Positions 52,101 to 60,317 of a stretch of 64,000 nucleotides of DNA are shown piece after piece. Where the stretch lies: contig NZ_LKDW01000004.1 in assembly GCF_001401805.1 (NCBI RefSeq), positions 62,001 to 126,000 on the forward strand, given 5' to 3'. This DNA is from Pseudoalteromonas sp. P1-25. GTDB lineage: Bacteria > Pseudomonadota > Gammaproteobacteria > Enterobacterales > Alteromonadaceae. The translations under genes were made by a program, and so were the position numbers. The stretch's first letter is position 1; each line of letters opens with the position of its first letter. The notes below the pieces were generated by a model that searched no databases, had not been told where the DNA came from, and saw nothing but the letters and a program-made list of their open reading frames with translations.

Positions 52101-53609
52101 GGGGTAATCGTTAAAAGGACGATGAAAAGTGTACGCATTTAGAGGGTCTATATGCTGTTTTAAGCCTTTAATTTCGCGTGTTAATCCCGTTTTACCATTA
52201 TAAACATAAAAGCCGTGATCATTATAAAACGCAAATGTATCTGGAGCTATCTCTGACACACCATAAATAGTTGCATCTTTGGACATAACGTTATTTAAAT
52301 CTTTTTTTGCAACCGTGGTCCCCGTTTTTTTATCAAATAAAATTAAATTGTAGTATCCCGTTAGCCATAAGTACCGCGAATTGGGTTCTAAATGTGCTTT
52401 ATTAATGGCAAAAATTGCGTATTCGCCATACACCGCTTTAGGGTCTCGCGAGGTTAAGTGATAAGTGGTGTGATTGTCAGCATTTACATGAGCGAGGCCA
52501 TTATCGGTGCCATACCACATAGTTAAGTCAGCATCTTGGAAAATACTATTTATATGGTTGTTTTTGGGTAAGGTTACTTTTTTAAAACGTCGTGTGTTTA
52601 TTGACCAAGTAAGCACACCTTGCGTGCGCGATGCAAGCCAAAACACGCCGCTTGAGTCAACCATTAAATCGTTAATGGTATTTTCGGTAATATTAAATTT
52701 GCTTTGATCAAAGCTAAGTACCAGCTCAGTCGTCCCTTTTGCTCGCTTAAATTCGAACAAGCCATGCTCTGTGGCAATAAATTCGCCATAAGGTGTATTG
52801 GTGTAATCCCAAATATTGTAATCAGCAATAACACGTTTAGTGCTTTGATATGCAGGCGTATGAGCTTTTTTATCTAAACTTAACGCGTACATGCCTTCAA
52901 CTGTGCCGACTAATAACCCTAGCATGGGGTCGATAGCTAAAAACTTAACATTATTATTATCGGCTGTTTGTTTATTGGGGGCTTGTAAACTAAGAGAGCG
53001 TAAAGATTCTGTTTTTAGGTCGTAACTAAATAAACCTGCTTGTGTGCCTATAAAAAGCGTGCCTTGGTAATATTTTAGCGCGCGTACCATGGTCTCTTCA
53101 CTTTGTGCTGTAAACTCTAAGGTGAGTGAGTTTGTACTAGAACTCAGTGAATACACGTTGTTTAAAATGGCAAAGTAAAAAGTATCCTGATACTGTTCAA
53201 CAGCTTCAATTGAGGCGTAGTTTGCTGTATTGCCAGCAAGGCTACCTGAAAATATATTGCGAGTAGCTAACGTTTTAGGATCAACCAAAAAAGCGCCTGC
53301 AAGCTCAGTTGACACAATAATATTGCCTTCATGGGTTTTAAAAAGCGTAGTAATGAAATTTTCGTTAAGGTTAAATCCGCCATCAAAGGGAGTGACAGTG
53401 TAACCATCAAAGCGGTTTAGGCCTTGCGCTGTGGCTATCCAAATGTAACCTAAATCATCTTGTAGAATTTTAGTTACGTAGTTTTGGGATAAACCTTCAT
53501 CGGTAGATATTCGTTGTAATTGTTGAGCATAATTTGTGGTGGCCGATACGCTATTAATACAAAGAAAATAAACAGTGGTGAAGAGAAAAAACAGAATACT
53601 CAATCGCAC
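49107..53609 (-). CDS. Giant membrane sensor: propeller-Y_Y_Y-PAS-GGDEF-EAL
   Basis: A 1500-residue protein. A signal anchor (1-23) is followed by about 700 residues of two-component-regulator propeller repeats (GYIWIATAQGLNRFDGY, FWLASRTQGVLTW, GYLWFSSKNGLYRLN), a Y_Y_Y domain (about 690-780), one transmembrane helix, a PAS domain, a second PAS-like part, a GGDEF domain and an EAL domain. GGDEF reads S1148-GDEF and EAL reads E1276-LL, but the phosphodiesterase residues in LNLSP, EITEN, DDFGTGYSS and EGVET are intact. Expected role: periplasmic ligand sensing with c-di-GMP hydrolysis. The GTG start at 53609 lacks a strong RBS. Confidence 0.9.
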   Translation of the reverse strand: MRLSILFFLFTTVYFLCINSVSATTNYAQQLQRISTDEGLSQNYVTKILQDDLGYIWIATAQGLNRFDGYTVTPFDGGFNLNENFITTLFKTHEGNIIVSTELAGAFLVDPKTLATRNIFSGSLAGNTANYASIEAVEQYQDTFYFAILNNVYSLSSSTNSLTLEFTAQSEETMVRALKYYQGTLFIGTQAGLFSYDLKTESLRSLSLQAPNKQTADNNNVKFLAIDPMLGLLVGTVEGMYALSLDKKAHTPAYQSTKRVIADYNIWDYTNTPYGEFIATEHGLFEFKRAKGTTELVLSFDQSKFNITENTINDLMVDSSGVFWLASRTQGVLTWSINTRRFKKVTLPKNNHINSIFQDADLTMWYGTDNGLAHVNADNHTTYHLTSRDPKAVYGEYAIFAINKAHLEPNSRYLWLTGYYNLILFDKKTGTTVAKKDLNNVMSKDATIYGVSEIAPDTFAFYNDHGFYVYNGKTGLTREIKGLKQHIDPLNAYTFHRPFNDYPNEFVISTTTHFYRYNEQTNTLTAIYKTSKKGNQSYHTVENWLIDKNNILWLATTSEGLVGIDAQSYEKKHHFNVTNALKTQSIYSLISDDYGYLWFSSKNGLYRLNTDTLRLRVFTVKDGLSVNSFSTLGAITLKNNNIMFGSSYGAISFDPAEFLQQSKQTTTAITDIRLMSRDLNYKPSQFAVSALELTHEDMGLEVSFSNFDFQNSAETRYKITLQGPTSLEYDNLKTNKIFFTTLPPGNYQLTASAYNFNSATESKPALLNFKVAYAPWKSPYAYAAYILIISTILCLLFWQYRSRQLAIANAQKATIHSQKQTELALTNNKSGIWDYHYHDESVNTNRGSELGYTNLPKRIPLKHYLALIHPEDKPRVISHWLNFTKQKKQEHWQATYRLKHKLGHWLWYQDLGQIIYDEQTHKPVSVSGIYTNITEQRANEQQANILGEAFGQINDWLLILDNNLVPVSANNSFIKTFSQSHTQPLSLKVFVKAIGKAQCKRYANTLKTLTAKQNWRTDTIIKTATNQHHPIHISATAIAKEANSISYYVIVISDLTEQKKAEDELRYLANFDPLTQLPNRSLMHQKISQSIEIAREQLTQSALLFIDLDKFKPVNDTFGHAVGDQLLCNITQRVSSMLPSNATLGRQSGDEFLVLIDKVEDISILNQTVKGISSELANKVIIEDFSINISASIGVALYPYDASSTDLLIRNADVAMMHAKQAGRNGFKFFNDSMNEKIKQKLILENDLKDAAKDQLLFNHYQPIIDTQAQTINGVELLMRWENNGQFVSPALFIPLAEETGLIEALTEQALERALSELAPTLAKNPLFYISLNLSPKHILRTNIATKLINILKHHKMSPVQLRLEITENILLEDKQKAAKQLQKLKAAGFKLLLDDFGTGYSSLTYLSQFPIDVIKIDQSFVNSIGSDKSDESIIKTIYTLAQNLGLYCIAEGVETKQQKAFLEGLGCHVVQGYYFAKPMRAQQLQSAETIEHIQSLINN

Positions 53610-53767
53610 TAATAAACTCGCTCTAGGGCAGGGGGAATGTACATTTAAAAGTTAAATATAGCACACTTTTTTGAATTGTGGATTACAACTTATATCAACT
53701 AAACTTAGTCATTAATAATTACTTAAGCTACGCTTGCTAATTATAATTAAGTAAAAAACGGGGTGTT

Positions 53768-54322
53768 ATGATGAGTCACAAAAATTTATATGCTGATAAA
53801 AGCATTTTATTAGTAATAGACATTCAAGATAACCTCTCTCCCGCAATTAGCGAATTTTCTGATTTACTGCAGTGGTCAATAAAAATTGCCAAAGTTAGTG
53901 CCATTTTTAAAATTCCTAGCATTGTTACAGAGCAATACCCACAAGGACTAGGTAGCACAAATAGACGATTAAAAGACGCGCTTTTAAATGCGCAGAGTAT
54001 TGAAAAAACACATTTTAGTGCATGTAACGAGCCGACATTTAATGCTACGTTTAAACAACTTACACGCACGCAAGTTATAGTAATAGGCACAGAGTCACAT
54101 GTATGTGTTTTACAAACCTGTTTAGATTTAATAGCGCAAGGGATTGAAGTATATGTAGCTGCTGATGCGGTAGGCTCACGAGATCCGGAGCATAAATCAT
54201 TAGCTTTAATGCAGCTACAACAAGCAGGTGCTATCATTACCAGCGTAGAAAGTATTATTTTTCAATGGACAAAAAACGCCGCATCGCCAGAATTTAAAGC
54301 GGTTTTATCAATTATTAAGTAA
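53768..54322 (+). CDS. Isochorismatase-family hydrolase
   Basis: A 184-residue cysteine hydrolase of the isochorismatase-like superfamily. The triad can be placed in VIDIQDN (Asp), IEKTHFSA (Lys) and GTESHVCVLQT (Cys). YcaC-like proteins share this arrangement. Substrate unknown. Two consecutive ATG codons occur at 53768 and 53771; either may start. Separated by 100 bases from the chemotaxis receptor. Confidence 0.87.
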   Translation: MMSHKNLYADKSILLVIDIQDNLSPAISEFSDLLQWSIKIAKVSAIFKIPSIVTEQYPQGLGSTNRRLKDALLNAQSIEKTHFSACNEPTFNATFKQLTRTQVIVIGTESHVCVLQTCLDLIAQGIEVYVAADAVGSRDPEHKSLALMQLQQAGAIITSVESIIFQWTKNAASPEFKAVLSIIK

Positions 54323-54422
54323 AGTTTGCAGGCTAAGCTATAGTAATAAAAATGTGGTCGAAATTATCGGCTAATACGTACAAAACCCGATTATATTATA
54401 AAACTAATAACTAAAGGTATTT

Positions 54423-55889
54423 ATGAATAGTGTAAGTCGTTTATTCACCATAATATTCATTTTTTTGTTTGTAGAGTCAATAGCTCTAGGGGTGTACTTT
54501 GGCACACTTGCACAAGCATTTATTGTTGGCTTACCTTTAAGCTTATTGCCCATTTGGTTACTTAAAACTCAGCAAAATAACCCCGTTACTGGGCACGTGG
54601 TTGCAGCAGCAATCATGATGTTTTCTTTTTTGCACATACAACAAGCCTTTGGATTAATAGAAATACACTTCGAAATATTCATCTTAATGGCCATGTTAAT
54701 CATGTTTGTGAACTGGCGCGTGTTTATCACTGCCATTATTTTTGTGGCCATTCATCATTTAAGCTTTTATTTTTTACAAATACAAAACACTGGTTTTTAT
54801 GTATTTGACCCAGATAGGCTCGCCTTTACTACGGTACTTATACATGCCGGTTATGCAATAGTAGAGGTGTTTGTAGCCGGTTATATTGCTAAAACATTGC
54901 AACAGGAGCGGCGTGCTGGGCTGTCTTTAACCAAAGCGACAGAAGCTATTATGCACGACCCAGAACATATACAACTTTCGCTCAGAGCGGATGACAAAAA
55001 TAGCAATGCCGTGGCGGGTTTTAACACCTTATTAGGTTATTTATCGGATGTGATTAGTCAAGTACAAACCCAGTCTCTTTCACTGCAGAAAAACTCTCAG
55101 CAATTAATAAACGTACATGATGAGTTAGCAAGCGGGGCTGAGCAAAGAAAGCAACAAACTAATGATATAGCTGACTCAGGCGCGCAAGTTGCCCAAGGCT
55201 TTAGTTCAGTTGAGCATGAAAGTAATGTGTTAAAGCAACAGGTAGATAGCATTTCTCAAGCTGCCAACAATGCATCTAATGATGTTATGCAAACTGCGAC
55301 TAAAAGCACAGAGTTACTTAATTTACTTAATCATACCGAAGAGCAAATAAATCATTTAGTGGCAGCAGGCGATGTAATATCAGGTTTACTCAATGAGATA
55401 TCAGGTATTGCAGAGCAAACTAACCTACTTGCGCTAAATGCAGCCATTGAAGCTGCAAGGGCCGGTGAACATGGCCGAGGGTTTGCTGTTGTAGCCGATG
55501 AGGTAAGAACCCTTGCTACAAGCAGTAAAGCGACGACAGACAAAATTGCATTAACGCTAAAAGATTTAGTTACTAACAGTAAAACCTCAACCCAATCTAT
55601 GAGTCAATGTGTTGATTTTGTGGTTGATTTAACGCATATAAGCACCACCTTGAAAGAAAACATAAGTGCGATGAGTGAGCAAATCAAAGCTGTAAACCAC
55701 AGTGCTCACTCTGTCTCACAAGTTGTTGCTGATCAAGCGGTTAACACAAAACAAATAGCCTCCAGCACAGAACAAATGCAGCAAAGCCAATATCAAGACA
55801 CCAAGGTGGTCGAAAAGTTAACCGCCAAAGTTCAAATGATAGATGTAAGTATTGCCGTGTTAGAGCAGAGCATTGCCAAGTTTAAGTAA
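54423..55889 (+). CDS. Methyl-accepting chemotaxis protein with membrane-embedded sensor
   Basis: A 488-residue receptor. The N-terminal 160 residues form about five to six hydrophobic helices with no sizeable periplasmic domain, and include paired histidines in [11 protein letters not shown] and HAGYA. The signalling hairpin has the highly conserved [19 protein letters not shown] and [14 protein letters not shown] segments. It would control CheA by sensing a membrane-associated signal such as redox state. AAAGG precedes the start. The downstream thioredoxin-like gene overlaps its end by 17 bases. Confidence 0.9.
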   Translation: MNSVSRLFTIIFIFLFVESIALGVYFGTLAQAFIVGLPLSLLPIWLLKTQQNNPVTGHVVAAAIMMFSFLHIQQAFGLIEIHFEIFILMAMLIMFVNWRVFITAIIFVAIHHLSFYFLQIQNTGFYVFDPDRLAFTTVLIHAGYAIVEVFVAGYIAKTLQQERRAGLSLTKATEAIMHDPEHIQLSLRADDKNSNAVAGFNTLLGYLSDVISQVQTQSLSLQKNSQQLINVHDELASGAEQRKQQTNDIADSGAQVAQGFSSVEHESNVLKQQVDSISQAANNASNDVMQTATKSTELLNLLNHTEEQINHLVAAGDVISGLLNEISGIAEQTNLLALNAAIEAARAGEHGRGFAVVADEVRTLATSSKATTDKIALTLKDLVTNSKTSTQSMSQCVDFVVDLTHISTTLKENISAMSEQIKAVNHSAHSVSQVVADQAVNTKQIASSTEQMQQSQYQDTKVVEKLTAKVQMIDVSIAVLEQSIAKFK

Positions 55890-56391
55890 ATCAGCCATAA
55901 AAACGAGGATAGTAATAGTTTTGTGGCTAGTTGTGACTGTCTCAGGGCTGGTTTATTATCAATACAACCAGTTACGTGTATTTGATAGTGTGGGTGTACT
56001 TGAGCAAACTGGGTGGTTTGCCAATTTTAAGCAACACATAGGATTTATAACCACTAATAAAAATGCGTTGATTATAGTCACCGACCCTGACTGCGGCTGT
56101 ACCAAGCAAGCTCAACCTCACTTAAAGCAATTAGCGGCGTTTTCTAAAGCGCACAACTTTGCGCTTATCAATATTGAGCAAACAGCCTCTTTACAAAAGT
56201 TGCTCCCATCTACCCCCGCGGCAGTAGTTATTAATGACAAGGGTGACTTTGTTTATGCAGGCCCTCTTTCTCAAGGGCTTGGCTGCGCGCAGGGCAGTGG
56301 TTTTGTCGAAACGGTTATAAATAATCTTGTAGCTGGATTTAACAGCCAGCTGTTACTTAATAAAACCAGTGGTTGTTACTGCACTGCTTAA
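55873..56391 (+). CDS. Thioredoxin-like membrane-anchored protein (DUF6436-like)
   Basis: A 172-residue protein with a single N-terminal helix (about 12-30) and a thioredoxin-like periplasmic domain. The motif [16 protein letters not shown] resembles a redox centre, and the C-terminus ends in GCYCTA. Start is uncertain: TTG at 55873 overlaps the MCP gene by 17 bases behind GAGCAGAG, and no ATG is available. Homologues follow chemotaxis or membrane genes in marine bacteria, but the function is unknown. The coupling suggests a redox link to the receptor. Confidence 0.7.
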   Translation: MPSLSKSAIKTRIVIVLWLVVTVSGLVYYQYNQLRVFDSVGVLEQTGWFANFKQHIGFITTNKNALIIVTDPDCGCTKQAQPHLKQLAAFSKAHNFALINIEQTASLQKLLPSTPAAVVINDKGDFVYAGPLSQGLGCAQGSGFVETVINNLVAGFNSQLLLNKTSGCYCTA

Positions 56392-56530
56392 TATTTGTAA
56401 AAAATGAATCGTTTCTGAGATTTTCAATTTAAAAAACGTATCTCATTATTGACTCAAGGTAATGCTTAATGCCATATAAATTTAATAAAGTATACAGTAT
56501 GAATGTCGAGCCTGGTGAGTTTCTCTTACT

Positions 56531-57416
56531 TGGACTTCCCAGCTTTCTCTAGACAGTTTCTAACTCAGAAAAATACGCTTCCTCAAACTTAGCAGGTGAA
56601 ACACCGCCTGTGTGTGAATGGCGTTTTTTTGGATTGTAGAACATTTCTATAAAATTGAATATCTCAGCTTTCGCATCTTCCCTTGTCGAATATATCTTAC
56701 GCTTAACTATTCGCTTTTTAATCTTTACAAAAAAGCTTTCAGCAACTGCATTATCGTGACAATTCCCAGCTCGACTCATTGAGGGTACAAGGTTATATTC
56801 TTTCATAAAGGCTAAGTAATCAGCGCTACCATACTGGCTTCCTTAATCACTATGTACCATTACGTCAGCTTTCGGCTGGCGCTGATAAACTGCCATGAGC
56901 AATGCTTTAATTACTAAGTGTTTGTCCATGTTTTTATCCATCGACCAGCCTACGATGCGCCTAGAGAATAAATTCATGACAGTGGCTACATACAAGAAGC
57001 CTTCATAGGTTCTCACATAAGTAATATCACTTACTCAAGTTTGATTCGGCGCAGGAGGATTAAACTGTCGAGCTAGCAAGTTATCTGCAATGCGCGATGT
57101 TTTACCGCCTTTAATAGGGCGACGTTTATAACCTATTTGCGCTTTGAGTTTATGTTGGCGCATGATTTTAGCTACGCGATTAACACAGCATACTCACCAG
57201 CTTCACGTCAATCTTCGTGTACCTAAGGACTACCGTAAGTGCCACCACAGGCAACGTAAAACTTTAATAAGCTTAAGCAAACGATTATCTTCGATTGCTC
57301 TGTCACTCAATGGCTTTTTTAACCACACATAAACGCCACTACGGTGTAGCTTAAATAGTTTACACATCGCAACAATAGAAAACTCATTGGGTTTTTAGCA
57401 AACTATGGGGAGTCCA
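56531..57416 (-). mobile_element. Degenerate IS3-family insertion sequence
   Basis: An 886-base remnant bounded by a 10-base inverted repeat: TGGACTTCCC (56531-56540) and GGGGAGTCCA (57407-57416), one mismatch, beginning TG and ending CA as in IS3 elements. The interior carries orfB-like coding sequence on the minus strand but no orfA; the element is therefore internally deleted or incomplete. Convincing target-site duplications are not seen. It separates the chemotaxis region from the polysaccharide cluster. Confidence 0.68.
56549..57385 (-). pseudogene. Disrupted IS3-family OrfB transposase
   Basis: The intact last part (56549-56806) encodes an rve integrase-core C-terminus with GNCHDNAVAESFF and NFIEMFYNPKKRHSHTGG. 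Upstream, the frame continues with family-typical sequence but has in-frame stops: TAA at 56843-56845 within HSD-stop-GSQYGS (normally Q) and TGA at 57035-57037 within NQT-stop-VSDITYVR (normally W). Further upstream near 57215-57235, the reading frame appears shifted or has more stops. Therefore no active transposase is made. Confidence 0.85.
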
Positions 57417-57592
57417 TAGAGTGCCTAAAAATTATATTACCGAGATACACGTGCAGTATGGTGAAAGCAAAAACTTTAAAAGCGTCGTTTGCGCTTTAAT
57501 AAGCACGTACTTTTGAAAATTTGGCGTTTTGATAAAAGTTAATTTTTATGTGAAAAATAGTATTTAGTTGTAAAAAACAAATTACAAATGCA

Positions 57593-57609
57593 AACATATG
57601 ATGTATGTT
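57593..57609 (+). promoter_or_regulatory. Palindrome upstream of the glycosidase gene
   Basis: AACATA-TGATG-TATGTT (57593-57609), arms of 6 bases. A related palindrome AAACAT-CAT-ATGTTT lies upstream of the first sulfatase gene. Candidate operator for a shared regulator not encoded in the window. Confidence 0.5.
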
Positions 57610-57676
57610 ATCATTAATAAACCTTAGAAACATAATAAATACGATCTATAAATAACTTTTCTAAACGAGAGATAGC

Positions 57677-60112
57677 ATGAGACAACATCTATTAGGCTTC
57701 ACACTAGCCCCATTATTTTTACTTACATCAGCGTGTTCACAGCAAGAAGGTGTTATAGACTCAAAAAACACTGAAACGCTAAGTGCAGCAAGTACTTCGT
57801 TGAATAGCTACGAAAAAGCAGCACAACTAAAAATTAATAAACTTAAAAAGCTAATGGCAAAAGCTAAGCGTAAGCAAATAGATGTTACACGTGAGCAGAG
57901 CGTTGTGTGGTTTGCAGAACAGTTTTTAAAGTTTGCTAATTGGGATGAGAACAATTACGACGCTGTTGTTAAGCTATTTAGTTATGAACGTTATTATAAA
58001 GACAAAAAAGAGCAGTTAGCAAAAGACCTTCCTGATTTTGAGCGAAAGAAAGTCATTCAAATTTTAGATAAAGGGATAGATGATTTGTCTAAAGAGCTGG
58101 CTGGTGAGATAAAGCGTCGTCCTGTAAATAAAGTTGATTGGCAAAATACTAAAGCACAAGACAACATGTTTGTAAGTAATGGTAAGCCAATATTTCTATA
58201 TGACTATTTTTCAAAAACGGTGGGGCAACCGCTTACAAATAAAGATATTTACAACGACCATTTAGGTGCGCTTTATCATGGTGGTGAAGATTTATACCCT
58301 GTTGATCATGATCGCGCTATTAATTCTTTTTTAGTGCGTGAGGATGGTACCTTTGACGAGGAGCTAATGAAAGAGTTAACCCGTATTCCAGACACTAACA
58401 TTGGTTTTTTAGTTTATTGGCTAATGGGTATCCCACAGTGGGTTGAAGAGCGAGAACCCGAGGTTAGAAAAGGGCGTTCTTTATTTACTGGGTTCGATAT
58501 TGACAACCCATTAGCACGCGAAGTATGGGGCAAGATAATTCGTAAAACGGGTGAACTCACCAAAGGTAAAAAAGTCACTGAGGTGGGTTTTGTGCTTGCT
58601 AACGAACCACATTGGTATGCTGAAAAAGGACATTGGACACAAAATTTCCAAGAAATGACGAGTATTTCTTCGTACACGTTAAATAAATTTAGAAATTGGT
58701 TGCGCACTAAATATCAGGGAAATATAACTAAGCTTAATGAAAATTGGGATACTAATTTTAAAAACTTTAAAAGTGTTGCAATAGAAATCCCTATTGATCC
58801 GGCGTTAAAAGGCTTACCCATCTGGTACGACTGGACGCGGTATAATATGGATAGAAGTACGGATTGGTTTACGTATGTTCAAAACGAACTGCACTCTGTA
58901 AATGAAGACGCCGATACTCATATTAAAATTATGCCTCGTATGTTCATGGAAGACTCTCGCTCTGGAGGTATAGATACCGAAGCTCTAGCTGAATTGACAA
59001 CTATGGTTGGGCACGATGCCAAATCATTTGGTAGCGAAAACATTCGCCCTGGTAAATCGTCTAAATGGATCGAAAAATACGCTTATAATTGGGGCATTGT
59101 GGCTATGTTCCATGATTTTATGGAATCAGTAGCACCAAATAAAATTAATGTTAATTCAGAGTCCCACTTTTTATCATCGGGTCAGTGGCGTGATTTGGAT
59201 ACACGTACTAGTTATGTACGAAGTGTTTACTGGCTTGCCACTTTACTTGGTATGGATGCCAATATGGGGTGGTTTTGGGCACGCGATCCTGATGGTTCGC
59301 CAGAGGATCGATTAGAAGGTGACTTAGACTTTTTTGACCCAGGTTTGGGAGGAGCATTTGCGGGTTCTAACAATATGCAGCCCCATGTAACTAACGAAGT
59401 TACTCAAGTAATGTTTGATCTTAATAGTTTTTCTGAGGAAATTGTAGAGCTCAGAGAACAGCGTCGTCCGCTTCGCTTATTTTATTCTGAAACCACGGCT
59501 ATTAATATTGATGACTATATGAGTAAAGGTTACGCGCTCTATGAAGATTTGTTTTTTGAAGGTTTTCCGCTTGGCTTTGCTACAAAAAATATAATCGAAA
59601 AACAAGATAATAGTAATTGGGACGCGATACTTGTCTATCGTAATAAATTTGTTACTGATGATGAATTTAAGACACTACAAGGCTATTTAAATAATGGTGG
59701 TACAGTTATTTTAGACTCTGAACAGAGCCTGTCTTTAAATGAATATGGCCAACCACGTAAAGTTAAGTTAGCACCAGGAAAAGGTAAGCTTATTGTTATG
59801 CCTAAGGGTTCTGATACTAAAGCAATTAAAAAAATGGCACTTGAGCAAGTATCAGACAGTCTACCAGATGTATCAATAACGGCGGATAATGGGGAAGATT
59901 TTAAAACGGTAACATGGCGTACTGTTAAACAAAAAAATGGGAAATATCTTGTTAATATCTTAAATTTAGGTCATGGCAATGCAGATATAGAGTTATCTCT
60001 TAAAGGCAGTAAGAATGTAAATATTAAAAACTTGATGACCAGCAATAAGCTTAAAAGTACTTTTGATATTCCATCTGAGGGTGTTCTGCTACTCGAAGTT
60101 ACACCTAATTAA
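57677..60112 (+). CDS. Lipoprotein glycoside hydrolase, clan GH-A type (GH42/GH50/GH167-like)
   Basis: An 811-residue protein with a lipoprotein signal (LFLLTSACSQQ, lipobox cysteine at about residue 20). An apparent TIM-barrel catalytic region has E310 in FVLANEPHWY, the acid/base of clan GH-A, and a plausible nucleophile E495 in VNSESHFLSS. The C-terminal part (about 600-810) includes a glutamine amidotransferase-like segment and a beta-domain, as in GH42-like beta-galactosidases. Followed directly by two sulfatases, it probably acts exo on a red-algal sulfated galactan such as carrageenan. The family number and specificity are uncertain. RBS GAGAGA precedes the ATG. Confidence 0.75.
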   Translation: MRQHLLGFTLAPLFLLTSACSQQEGVIDSKNTETLSAASTSLNSYEKAAQLKINKLKKLMAKAKRKQIDVTREQSVVWFAEQFLKFANWDENNYDAVVKLFSYERYYKDKKEQLAKDLPDFERKKVIQILDKGIDDLSKELAGEIKRRPVNKVDWQNTKAQDNMFVSNGKPIFLYDYFSKTVGQPLTNKDIYNDHLGALYHGGEDLYPVDHDRAINSFLVREDGTFDEELMKELTRIPDTNIGFLVYWLMGIPQWVEEREPEVRKGRSLFTGFDIDNPLAREVWGKIIRKTGELTKGKKVTEVGFVLANEPHWYAEKGHWTQNFQEMTSISSYTLNKFRNWLRTKYQGNITKLNENWDTNFKNFKSVAIEIPIDPALKGLPIWYDWTRYNMDRSTDWFTYVQNELHSVNEDADTHIKIMPRMFMEDSRSGGIDTEALAELTTMVGHDAKSFGSENIRPGKSSKWIEKYAYNWGIVAMFHDFMESVAPNKINVNSESHFLSSGQWRDLDTRTSYVRSVYWLATLLGMDANMGWFWARDPDGSPEDRLEGDLDFFDPGLGGAFAGSNNMQPHVTNEVTQVMFDLNSFSEEIVELREQRRPLRLFYSETTAINIDDYMSKGYALYEDLFFEGFPLGFATKNIIEKQDNSNWDAILVYRNKFVTDDEFKTLQGYLNNGGTVILDSEQSLSLNEYGQPRKVKLAPGKGKLIVMPKGSDTKAIKKMALEQVSDSLPDVSITADNGEDFKTVTWRTVKQKNGKYLVNILNLGHGNADIELSLKGSKNVNIKNLMTSNKLKSTFDIPSEGVLLLEVTPN

Positions 60113-60117
60113 TCTGC

Positions 60118-60150
60118 TTAGAACCTGTGTATATTTCACACAGGTTCTAA
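60118..60150 (+). terminator. Intergenic hairpin after the glycosidase gene
   Basis: TTAGAACCTGTGT (60118-60130), loop ATATTTC, ACACAGGTTCTAA (60138-60150): a perfect 13-bp stem. No T-run follows immediately, so it may be an RNA-stability element or a weak terminator. It separates the glycosidase from the sulfatases. Confidence 0.65.
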
Positions 60151-60191
60151 CTGTTAAAAAAGGGACAAACCCTTTTTTTTATTGAAAACCT

Positions 60192-60206
60192 AAACATCAT
60201 ATGTTT
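60192..60206 (+). promoter_or_regulatory. Palindrome upstream of the first sulfatase gene
   Basis: AAACAT-CAT-ATGTTT (60192-60206) is a perfect palindrome with a 3-base centre. It resembles the palindrome at 57593-57609 (shared AACAT/ATGTT cores) and lies 110 bases upstream of the sulfatase start. Confidence 0.5.
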
Positions 60207-60317
60207 ATATTGTTTGTATTAATATTACTAAGCTAACCATTGTGCTAAATGGATAACTATTTTAACAATGCTTAGTAAGTTAATTTGTAAAACCTTTCAC
60301 CTGACAGGACACACATA

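Noticed and set aside
57144..57332. 62-codon open frame on the plus strand
   Set aside because: It lies opposite the decayed IS3 transposase and shows no independent evidence of coding.
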